Under the pieces are notes generated by a model. That model searched no databases and was not told where the DNA came from. It worked only from the letters and a program-made list of their open reading frames with translations. A program made the position numbers and the translations under genes. Of a stretch of 64,000 nucleotides of DNA, positions 18,188-28,800 are shown piece by piece (position 1 is the first letter of the stretch; each line of letters opens with the position of its first letter). The DNA comes from Cristatella mucedo (taxonomy: Eukaryota > Bryozoa > Phylactolaemata > Cristatellidae): assembly GCA_009760855.2 (NCBI GenBank), contig WPIO01000025.1:813501-877500 (forward strand). The letters run 5' to 3'.

Positions 18188-18753
18188 ACCACCTCTTGCC
18201 GACCTGGACTGGCTACCAGTCAAGCAACGCATCGACTTCAAGGTTTTTGTTACTCACTTGTAGGTCCCTTTATTCTTTGGCTCCAGCCTACCTATCAGAT
18301 CTACTTCCCGACCAGGCTAAGCATCGTACCACCTACTCTTCGGAATCTAACTGTTTACCTATACCTCGTACAAAAAAATCACAAATCCTAGGATAACGTT
18401 CATTTAGTTCGTATGCTACCAAAGCCTGGAACTCACTCCCGACTTCCGCCACGAAATCCCCTGACTTGACCACATTTAAAAAAAATTATAAACGCATCTA
18501 TTTATGATAGCATGTAGTCCCTGTAATTCGACCTTAATGTGCCTATGCGTGTTGACAGTGCATGCTGCCTCTAACCACACTTGCATGCTGATCCTGTGCA
18601 TGTTACTCATAACCATGTTATTTTTGTAGTTCATCGAACATGCTACCACCAACCGTCCGATTGTGTTACTTTTGCAGCAAATGCAAAGAGCCTAGAAAGA
18701 GATTGAGTTCTTTGAAGTAGCTTTATCAAGTGTGTTATTATTATTATTATTAA
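18188..18753 (+). mobile_element. LINE-1 copy, short 3' fragment
   Basis: It contains LADLDWLPVKQRIDFKV- and PAYLSDLLPDQAKHRTT-like words in broken frames, then the family 3' untranslated region, the AGAGATTGAGTTCTTTG hairpin and (TTA)n. It lies immediately beyond the LINE-2 fragment in the opposite orientation. Confidence 0.8.
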
Positions 18754-19031
18754 AATTTCAGCTGGTGCGACAGCTATACGATCTCAATCAAGAGCAGTCA
18801 TTTCCCTTAACCTTTCTGTTCACAGCGTGACATTCTATTCCAAAAACGTTTTCGTGGCCAACAACTTGCGAGACACGTGGAATATTGCTGACAAGCATTA
18901 CTTTGGACTAAATTTGGCTGTTCGTCTTGATCAGACTAGAGGAAATAAATCGTGCTGACAATTAATTCGTCCCACCTTGCATATGAGACAAATGGTCATC
19001 TCCGACTTCGATTAGACGCACTCTCCAATCC

Positions 19032-19033
<2 letters not shown>

Positions 19034-19107
<74 letters not shown>
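19034..19107. repeat. (TC)n microsatellite
   Basis: About 36 TC units are nearly perfect, with pyrimidines on the plus strand. They lie upstream of the GC-rich 5' region of the WBP1-like gene. Confidence 0.95.
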
Positions 19108-19109
<2 letters not shown>

Positions 19110-19789
19110 TTCCGCTTTCTTCTCAATCCTCTTTCTCTTTCTCGTTAAAATTGTACAATTTCTGTGTGTCGTTCAGCGTTCGCCTAACCTTCTTGTCCTC
19201 GCACTTATCGGATTCTCTGCAACTACGGAGCGGCAATACTTGTTGGCAGTGTATACGATGTAATGTATACGAATGTATATGAATGTAAAAGAGTCAAGTC
19301 TCACGATTCATTCCAAACAGCCGAACAAGCGCTCCTCACGGGCAGACTTGCGCACCCTTCCGCAGACCAAGCCTTCTTGGCTAGGCACTCAATTTCGCTG
19401 CACGTAGAGCGAATACTTTGACAAGCCGAAGCGGTTGTTCGATTTGACAAAGTTGACCGCACGCCACGCTAGCATTTATAATTTTGGTTCGGGAGCTTCT
19501 GCTTAACAATTTTATCCGGTCGCAGTATGAGTCATTGGTACGCTTAATGTGGGTATGGTACAGTTTTTCACGTCCACCCGTTTTGTGATTAGGATCGCAT
19601 CTCCACAGGCGACCGGTTTACGGCCTACCGGGGAAGGCGCTCTGTATGCCAATTACGTCTCGATGATTTCGCGCCAGGGAATGCCTGGCTATCAGCCTCG
19701 TGATCTAGTTCCGCGGCGCAGCAGACGAGACTGCTACTCGAAGTCTGTCCAGTATCGTCTGCTTCTCTTTGCCGCTATCGGCCTGCGTC

Positions 19790-20434
19790 ATCATGACAAG
19801 ATGGCCGCCCTAGTTTGCGTCATTTTCGAAGCGCGGGAAAATTTTTCCCTCGGCCAACGTAAAGACTTCGATGGCAAGAGTCCATTAGGAAACGGAAAAG
19901 TGTCGCCTGTAGAATTGGGACCCCTTGTACGACCTCTTACAGCGGCTGGTAGACGCGCATAGACATGCAGCGCGATCAGTATTTGAGCCACACTAACCGA
20001 AATATCCAGCGCTCGGTTCGGGCGCCAAGTGACTTTCACTGAGTCACGCCAGCGGCAGCGGCGGCGTGAGCAGTCCACGCATGGCGAGTCCAGCACGACA
20101 AGTGCAGCAGCCGCCGCCGACATTTCTTCCTCGGCGGTCAACAAATGCGCTGGCGCGTCGCAGATGAAAGACGGCGCTCTGTCAAGAGCGCCGTCGCGGC
20201 TTAACGCAAGCGACGCGCGCGGCGGCTCCGACTTCCGGCTAGCGAGTGTCGCACAGCCGTCGCTTTGTAAAGCTACAGCGCACGTGCACGGGGTCGGGGG
20301 CGCGCGCGCGCGCCGCAGGATTGCCGCTCGGAGAATTGCCGCCTCGGCGCGCGCCCGCGCGAAACACTTCGGGCGCGCGCCCGCGCGAGAATCGCCGCGC
20401 TCGCGCTTACTCGCTTTGCCTGATGCGTCTGCAG
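19790..20434 (+). promoter_or_regulatory. CpG-rich region, possible promoter of the WBP1-like gene
   Basis: CpG density rises sharply here. AAGATGGCCGC at 19798-19808 resembles a YY1 site, which is common at transcription starts, and an almost pure (GC)n stretch occurs near 20299-20315. Several overlapping ORFs on both strands are GC artefacts. A first coding exon with a signal peptide should lie here or further upstream, but I could not define one. Confidence 0.35.
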
Positions 20435-22452
20435 GACCCGGCGCGTTCTGCTGCGGCTCGACGTGCTGCTACTCTCCAATTACGTACGGGATATTTTACA
20501 AGACATGGTGTGAGTAGCCGTCGCTGCTGCCTCGGCTACCTCGGCTGCCTCGGCTGCCCCGGCGGCGGTGGTGCGCTGAGCGGCGCCGCCACCGCCACTC
20601 GTCAGCTATCGCGATGAGCCGCTGCGCCACTCGCTGTGTCGCCGTCGTCCGCTCAGGCTTGCGCGCGCCAGCGACGCTCGCCAGCCGCTCCTCCATCACG
20701 CGGGCGCGCTTCCACTCCGTTCCGCAGAGAGCTGATAACCGATTGGGTGGAATTTTTAATGACGTCACTCGGGGCGAGCCGGCGGCTTTTCGAGGGACGT
20801 GCGGGTGATTTTGTTTTAGGCTTTCATCGCGAGCTGTTTGCCTTGCTCGCAAGATTGGAAAACTATGCTATAATGAACGGCGGTGCCTTGCTTTAGGTCG
20901 CATTCTGCATCAGGGTTTCATAAAGTTGAAAGCGACGCCAGCTCTTACTGTCTGCACTGTCTGAGCATACTTTGGTCTGACCAACTGCTCTTAAGCAGGC
21001 GTCTAACATTGTCTCGACTAGAGCACCAAGTCGTTGCAAAGCGCCCTCTCTTGTGAACAATTGCACAATTAGTATTTCTTAGCCCGATTGTATTGAGGAT
21101 GCAGTTATGTGCGGTAGTACGTGAATTTCGTCGCTGTGTAATACAAGTGGAGTTAGAAAAGGGATTATTTCAAACGGCCCTTAAAGAAGACCGCTCGACC
21201 GTTTCTTGTTTCCCGCGATGGCGTTTAGTATCTAATTTGCACGGTCTTGGCAAAACGCTCTATTTTCTATATTAGAACTGAAGTTTTGATGGTAAATCTA
21301 TGCCTTGTCAGACGAAAACCGCAGCGATAAAGCACGCCGCAGCGAGTTACACCCGACAGACGACTTCGCGGCGCATATCCGCATGCGCCGCGAAGGCCTC
21401 GATAGTGTAGTTCGACTGCACCCTCACTCGGGCCTGCACGCTCTAGCCAACTGTACTCCTACTCCTCAGCACGGCTTCCTCGGCCCATGAACGCGTATCC
21501 TTAAGGAATGGCCTAGTGATAAATGCACATCAAAGGGCAAAGTCATGTACAGGCATCAAAGTGCAGCCACCCGAATCAAAGGTCATACTTCAGTGGCTGG
21601 TGCACAAGCAGATCTCAAAGGGGCATAACGCAGTCATCGCACGAACGTCAAGTCGCGTGCCTTACTGAGTAATAATAGTAATGCGCTTGATAAAGCGCCC
21701 TCGGAGAACCCAGCCTCTTTCTAGGCGCTTTACATTTTCTGCAAGGGAAACGCGATTGAATGGCGTTGTAGCCGCGAGACGGCAGAAAGGCAAAGATGAA
21801 TCGCTGCAATTTTTCAAGCAAGAATATTTTTCTAGGCCGCCCTCACCATGCAGATTTAAGATTGAACGCCGATTGAAATAATATCTCGCTGCAATCGAAA
21901 AAATGGCTCCATCATAATTTGCTCTCGCTCAAGGAGATTTCTCTCGGCCGTATTAGGGTTCTGGACGGTGGTCGCCATCATCGTCGTGCTCTTCCTGGCC
22001 GGCTGCACGCTGCTCATCTGCCTGCGGAAGCGGCGCAGCCGCGCTGATCCGAGCTGCGAGGAGTACGTGCTGATGCGCGACGTCGACAGGCAGCGCGGCG
22101 GCGGCGGCGGCGCGCTGCCGTTCGGCGCCGTGCTGGCCACCGCGCCGATGCCTCCTCCTTATGGGCATATGCCGCCGCCGCCGCCGCACGGCCCGGCGCC
22201 GCCGGTGCCCGCCGTCGGCCCGTCCGCTGGCGGCACTTACGGAGGGGTACGTTCGCCGCTGCTGACGCGCGGCGGGCCCTGAGTGCAAGGCACTAACCGC
22301 CTGCAAACAGGCCTCGCACTTACGCCTCGCACTTATCGCCTGCGAACGGGCCTGAAGCGAGCGCTCTCTCTGTCTGCTATAAGCTGGCTGAGCGCCTCGC
22401 TTTGGGCGTCAGAGCGAGGGAGCGCCGCCGTTGAGTGCCAATAGGAGGGCAG

Positions 22453-22514
<62 letters not shown>

Positions 22515-22935
22515 GCCTTTCCGTTCCTCCCTCCCGCCTCTCTTTCTTCTGTCTGCTGTTCCTTGTTACGTCCCCCTCTTTCCTGTTCACTGTCACATAT
22601 CTCTCTCAGCTCAGCTATCTCCACTCCTCTCTGTCTCTCTCTCAATTCTTTTTCATCAATACGCTCTCTATTTCTCTACTTTCCCCTTAATTTTTTTTAT
22701 CGTTCCTTTCACAAATTTTTCTGAATTAGAATGCGGCTTCTACGAATATATCACGGCATGAAGCGCGGACTATTCCCTAAAGTGCGCCTAAAAGGGCCTG
22801 GAAGAAGCCTACTACTTCGTGTAAAAGAGACAATTAATTTACACTAGTCTGCATGCTAGCCTCTAATCATTTGCTAGCGAAATGTCTACCAACATCTATT
22901 TTTTCTGGTGGTTACAGATGCCGCCGCCGTACTAA
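20435..22935 (+). CDS. WBP1/WBP1L/VOPP1-like single-pass membrane protein with PPxY motifs (5' end missing)
   Basis: Three phase-compatible exons are seen: 20435-20509, 21957-22246 and 22918-22935 (TAA). The first encodes a short Cys-rich ectodomain (FCCGSTCCYS) and ends at a strong GTGAGT donor in phase 1. Joining creates a WWFW motif directly before the membrane segment (VVAIIVVLFLAGCTLLIC), as in WBP1 and WBP1L, followed by basic CLRKRRSR. The cytoplasmic tail is Gly/Pro-rich with an internal PPPY (MPPPYGHMPPPPP). The tiny last exon adds MPPPY and stops, giving a C-terminal PPPY. Known relatives bind WW-domain proteins such as NEDD4-type ligases through these motifs and sit in endosomal or Golgi membranes. 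If the second intron is retained, the frame instead ends 12 codons later with SPLLTRGGP. No signal-peptide exon was identified. Which member of the family it is remains open. Confidence 0.75.
21671..21765 (-). mobile_element. LINE-1 3'-tail fragment
   Basis: TAATAATAGTAATGCGCTTG is followed by ATAAAGCGCCCTCGGAGAAC and TTTCTAGGCGCTTTACATT, the reverse complement of the LINE-1 terminus. It lies in the intron of the WBP1-like gene about 190 bp before its transmembrane exon. Confidence 0.75.
22457..22507. repeat. (CT)n microsatellite
   Basis: About 25 CT units, within a roughly 250-bp pyrimidine-rich stretch, lie in the last intron of the WBP1-like gene, between the penultimate exon and the PPPY exon. 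Confidence 0.95.
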
Positions 22936-25861
22936 GAACAACGCTCGAGAACCCTAGAGCTGTTGAGAAACGTTCTCCGTCTAAAGAAAAACGCGGGCCA
23001 TCTACCATACGCGGCAGCTGCAATGAGGGAATGAATTAAATACGAATGCGTCAATGGTTAATGACGATTGGTTGCCTCTCCGCTTGAGGCAACTCAGTTC
23101 CCTTCTACTCCAGCCGAATAGTCGATACACGCTATGGTGTTGCTATGGTAAATACAAACCATTCTGAATTATAGTAGCCTGAACATCAACTTTCAAAGGT
23201 GAAAGGCTGTAGGTACACTTGTCTGTGTAATGAAATGGTAATGATTGCTGTTGCTTGTCTCACTATATACAGGCAATGATTATTACCATATGTAATAATA
23301 AGATGCATCGCGGAGAACAGAAAGCGTTTATTGTCAGTAATGTTATGTCTGCTACCAGGACCGCAGGGTGAGCGTGGCCTCTCTTGATTGGTCACGTTCG
23401 TGTGGCTCCGCCCCGCAGCTCTGCCATCAAAGTATAGGCTTACTAAAACGGCGGCTCTATTATCCTTACAGCAGCTGCTTTTAGCATCAGTAATATCTAA
23501 GCCACGAGTCGTGGCACTCTACTAAGTGCAGGGAATCACCATAATGCGTCTCTCCGTCTGCAACCCTGAAAAGCGGTTACTACGCAGGGTAGTTTTACCT
23601 ACCTAGCAGGAATAAAATAGGGTATATAGGGTCGTAAATCAAGCAAGCTGCAATCTTAGCTAATTCAGACTACTTACGTAGCACGGGCCGATTCACAGCC
23701 TCAACGCTTGGACCCAGAGAAATAACTGAGCCTCTTGTCATTTGCTGAACTATCGAAGTGAAGACGAATGCACAAATGGGTCATTAATAAAGGTCATGAG
23801 ACCCGTCGAGTACCCGTATTAAAAATGTAGATTGAAAGAGGTTGACAGAGATCGAAGCATCGACATGCTTACCAGAGAATTCCGTTAGGAGTGATCGACT
23901 AACGGTTTTACTGGCATATTTACATTTCATTCGTATAGCGCCCTAAGAGAACGTAATCTCTATTCAGGCGCCTCCCATATGCCTTGAGGCTCGAGCCCAT
24001 GACCTAGGTCGTCAAATGCAATCACCTTGACCTCGGTCGGGGCGTACCCTTTAACCCGTAGGCCAAAACAGTGTGGCATTCTATCTCGGCTCCACTCAGC
24101 AGCCCAACAACAAACGTGTCGTCGTCACGTGCTCCCAATTTGAACCGAAGCAGTCCCTGACAGCGACGGAGACATTCTGAAGTGACTAGCCCGTGTAACG
24201 ACATGGCAATATGATGGTCCACGTAAGCAGACAGAATGAAAATGGTCAACGTTGCGAATTAGATAATTAAATTCGATCGAGAAATACCATTCGAATCTGC
24301 TCAAAGAACTGCACCAGAACTCAACTCGGAACGACCTGTTAAATGCTGCTGGCAGTCGCGTACGTAAAGCCAGTGGATGAGCACCTCGCTGGACGGCATT
24401 TCACCCTTTACCCAGACCGTCCCATGCTGCCAGAGATGACCACCATTATCAGTTTTGAGAGCCGCTGGGAAGACTGGCGACTTTTCAAAACGCAAGCTTA
24501 CGACCGAGTTCGATAGTCCTGCTAGTATAAGGCCTTTTCCGGTGGCTGGCCGATCGAGGTGGCAGCACGAGGGAGGCTGGAAGCATCGATTGACTTACTT
24601 CTTCTTTCAGCATACACTTGAGCCGTCGATTCTGAAGACCTTACTGTGGCGAACTGCTTACCTCAAGGTCGGCTTACTTTTAACACTTCTCTAACTAGAG
24701 ACTCGAGGGCTGGTGCACTGCAGTGCAGAATGCAATGATGACTTTCCAGCTACAAGGAGCTCGACAGTGGCAGAACCAGCAAGCAGACATTTCTTCTTCA
24801 TAACCCTTCAAATACTCGAGAGATAACATAACTGTAGTACGGTATTCACACTGAAGAATGGAGTCGTGACCAAGGATAACCAAGACGTATGTGCAGCAAT
24901 GAATTACGCAATGCAGCCATCGCTTTTTGAAGTTGAGTTTAACATGGCTTGATCTCGCTTGACCCGAAATACACACTGAGTGCACCTCGCTCACGGCTGA
25001 GAAGTAGATCGTCTAATACCAGCTTGAGCAGAGAGTAGCGGCCTGAAGCTCGATGAGAGTATAACTCGAACCATTCAAGCTTGATGTGCTGATTGCTAGC
25101 GAAAGGAGCCGGTGAAAGAATCGACAAGTACAGCTCGTGCAAAGCAAGCACTCACACTATTCACTCTTGAAGGCAATGCCCCAAAAACAAGAGTGCTGCA
25201 CCGACCACCTATCGATTAACATGACCCGTTAAGTAGATTACACAATTTCCCCACGGCAGTGAAGGGCAGGCCGAGCAGAGAAGCTACCTCTTTCGAAGAA
25301 CAGCCGAGAGGGATACAAGCAAGCCCTCAGTAAGATGCTTGCCAGCAGTAAGTCAAAAGTCTCTGCCCTACCCACACACACCCAGCATGCAACAGATGTT
25401 ACTATGGTGTCGCCAGCAAACAGATTTACGATGAGCTAGCAAAAGCTGTCGTCACGAAAACAACAACAATGTAGTGCAGGTCGAGCGACCTAAAAACTGA
25501 AATGAGGCCGAGTCGGTACTTGCTACATGCACAGAGCCAACACAATTCCTCACGGCTTTCACTGAGCAAACGAACAAAGCTCGCCGAACAAACTGCACGG
25601 CTCACTGGTTACACAACCCGGGCAGTGAACCTTGGCAGCCGTAGCAATGGAATACACGGGCACCCAAATTCCTGATAACACACTTTATACAAATTAGGAA
25701 GTAGACCCAAAGTAGTCACATCTTCACAAAAGCAGCTCACCAGCAGCAGAAGCATGCCCTCAACAGTGTAGGCTGCTAATGTTAACTGTCGGCCATGAGA
25801 TAACAATGCAAATAGCTCCGCCGAGCCGTACGACTAACTATGCCCAGCCATCTGGCAGCAA
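22936..25861. other. Convergent 3' region between the WBP1-like gene and KANSL3
   Basis: The two genes end tail-to-tail here. AATAAA occurs on the plus strand at 23611-23616 and 23786-23791, either of which could end the WBP1-like transcript. On the minus strand no AATAAA lies close below the KANSL3 stop; the nearest I noticed is TTTATT near 23326 on the plus strand. No coding exon is recognised apart from a SINE-A. Confidence 0.4.
23922..24078 (-). mobile_element. SINE-A copy
   Basis: ATTTCATTCGTATAGCGCCC, AAGAGAACGTAATCTCTATT, AGGCTCGAGCCCATGACC and AACCCGTAGGCCAAAAC match the family in reverse orientation. A short direct repeat (GACCTAGGTCGTC and GACCTCGGTCGG) lies in the middle of the head. 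Confidence 0.85.
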
Positions 25862-28800
25862 TCACGTCGCCGTCCCCTGCACGGTCGTGGGCGACACGGG
25901 CGCCGGGCTACCCGACGAGTCTTTCTGCCCAGCATTCGTCCGAAATGACGGCTCGACGGCCGGTGCAGCGTCGGCACAGCCATCTGCCAACACTGGCTCT
26001 GGCGCTTTGGCCACAACAGGGCCCACGCTGCCGCCCAGCCACGACAACGATGTCAAGGGGCTGGCGGCGTGCTTGGTCTCGCCCTGCGGTGGCGGCGGGC
26101 AAGCGCCGCCGCCTCCGCGCAGCATTGCGCAAGCGCCGCCCGCAGGTGCTGTGCCCTGAGCAGCCAGCAGCGAAGTGGTGCCTTCGACGGCGAGCAGGTG
26201 CCGGATCTGCGGCTGCACGGGCATCGCCGCCGCCGCCACGGGAACTATGCCTCCACCGGCAGCTCGCGGCTGCAGCGGCGGCGGCAGGCTCTGCAAGGGC
26301 GGAGGCAGCTGCACCACCGAAGCAAACGGTCGAGCGGCCACTAGACTGCCGGGCAGGGCAGCGGCCTTGCAGTAACCTCGCCTGTCGCCTTCGCCGCCAG
26401 ATCCGATTGACAGCCTCGAGGCGGCCGGCGACAAGTGTGTGCGGCGCCCGGCAGCAGCAGAAGCACCATCGGCCGAGTTCAGTCTGAGCTGCTGACGCAA
26501 TTCCTCCGCGGCCGTCAGCTTTCGCGAGGCGGCCGAACTGTCTATGCCCAGCACGTCGGGGTAGGTGTCTGCTGCTGCCATTGCCGACCTGCATGCCTGC
26601 GTCGTCAGCAAGGATACGGCCTCGGCCGTCTGCCTCTCTAAAAAGAGCAGAAGCACGAGGGCGTGGCTGAAAACCGTACGTCTGCCAGGCCTGAATCGAA
26701 GGCTGCATACATCATTCCAGCAGCTCGCGCGCGGGAATGCTTTGCAAAGTCCATACCTCGAAAGACTTTGTTGGCTTCGCCAGGCCACTGGTCAGCACCC
26801 GGCTTGCCACCGTCGACGGCATCCTGAAAATGAAGCATGCCCACTGCCAGAGCGTCACTACTGCCTGAGCCCCAGAGGCAGCTGAATATGCACGAGCAAG
26901 CCACGACAGTCGCACACGGTCATTATTGAGTGTTTCCCGCAGCGCAAAGGTTCTTGAGCGAAACATTTGCTTGCACGGACACGAGGGCAAACGATAGACG
27001 GGCTGTGACTTTCTGGCCGAACGGTACAGCGGCAGGGTGTCACCCCTCCCGCATAACTATGTTAATGTCTGAACCGGAAGCTCGTTAGCATCGGGCAAAC
27101 GATAGACGGGCTGTGACTTTCTGGCCGAACGGTACAGCGGCAGGGTGTCACCCCTCCCGCATAACTATGTTAATGTCTGAACCGGAAGCTCGTTAGCATC
27201 GTCGTGAAGGCTCGTTTGCAAGCTTTTAAAACCATAAACGGATGACTCGAGCAGACTGTCACGGCAGCCTCACGGCCTTGAGGAGCATTCCAAGTCATTG
27301 CCAACAGCCTCAATAGGGGGGGGGGGACCTGGCAGTCATGACTGGGTGCAGCCAGGTATCAGCTGTGACCGGTCGCATGATATCTACTTGCAGTGTAGTA
27401 AAGTGATATGCCAGCTTTTGCTGTGTCACTTCATCCCACCACACGCAGACACACTTTAAATTTAACATGCGGAACCCCTAGGTGTTAAAGCATGTGTCCG
27501 CGGTGAGAGCCGGTGGCAAGACACAGGCTTTAAATTTAACACGCTGAACCCGTAGGCAAAGAGGTAATAGAAATGGAGAAAGTTTCACGTCGGCATGATA
27601 AGAACACGCCATCTTCGGCTACCCAGACCAGGGCTTAAAAATTGCGCTGTGCAAAACTGATAGCTGTGGAGCTCTTAAGCAAGGGTTTTGAAGTGGTCTC
27701 TAGACTAAATAGTTGCATAGTTGCGAAGCCCAAGTCAAGCTTGCGTGTGCCTGTATGCAATCGCACGAGCAAAGCAGAGCGAGATAATAATAATAATAAT
27801 AATAATAATAATTTACTTGATAAAGCGCCCTCAGAGAACTTAATCTCTCTCTAGGCGCTTTACATTTGCTGTAAAGTGAAATGCAATTGAATGATAAGTA
27901 AAATCATGCTTGAAAAACAAACGAAATGAATAATATGGTTAGGGGTGACATGCACAGGGTCAGCATGCAAATGTCGTTAGTGGCAGCATGCACAGTGTCA
28001 GCACGCATAAGCACATCAAGGACGAATCACAGGGACCCACTAAATGCTGTCCTAAATAGGTGTGTTTTTAGGTTCCTTTTAAATGTGGTCAGGTCAGGGG
28101 ATGTTTTGACACAGGTCGGGAGGGAGTTCCAGGCTTTGGGAGCATATGAACTAAATGCACGGTCTCCAAAGGATTTAAGGTTTGTATGAGGTATTTCTAG
28201 ACTGTTGGATTCCGAAAAGCAGGTGGTACGATGCTTGGCCTGATGGGGTAGTATATCTGACAGATAGGCTGGAGCCATAGAATGAAGGGACCTAAAAGTG
28301 AGCGACAAAACCTTGAAGTCAATCCGTTGCTTGACTGGTAGCCAGTGCAGGTCGGCGAGAAGTGGAGTAATGTGGCAACTGCGCCGCTCACGACAGACAA
28401 GCCTAGCTGCAGAGTTTTGCACAAGCTGCAATCGCCTGATCGCACATGCTGGTAGGCCAGTAAGCAGTGAGTTGCAGAAGTCGAGACGGGATGTCACGAA
28501 TGCATGAACTAACTTGGACGTGGTATCTTTATCTAAACAAGCCCGAATTTTAGCAATGTTATGAAGCTGAAAATAGGTGGATTTGACTGTGGAGCTGATA
28601 TGGTCGTCTAACGAGAGGTCGCTTTGGAATATGACACCTAGATTCCGAGCTGATTCGACAGGAGATATGCTGGCAGAGCCAATTTTGAGAGTCAGCCTTT
28701 TCAATCTCTGGATCACACTGGGTTTGCCCATAACTAGTAAGTTAGTTTTATCATCGTTAAGTTTTAGAAAATTTGCTGCCATCCATGTGCGGATGTCATC

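Noticed and set aside
20029..20434. ORF continuing upstream of the 20435 WBP1-like exon
   Set aside because: The upstream part is Arg/Ala/Ser-rich with no signal peptide, and a good acceptor (GTCTGCAG) stands at 20434, so the frame is probably fortuitous.
25840..26487. Plus-strand 215-codon ORF and minus-strand 266-codon ORF over the last KANSL3 exon
   Set aside because: Shadows of the GC-rich KANSL3 C-terminal exon; only the frame ending at 25862 is in phase with a usable acceptor.
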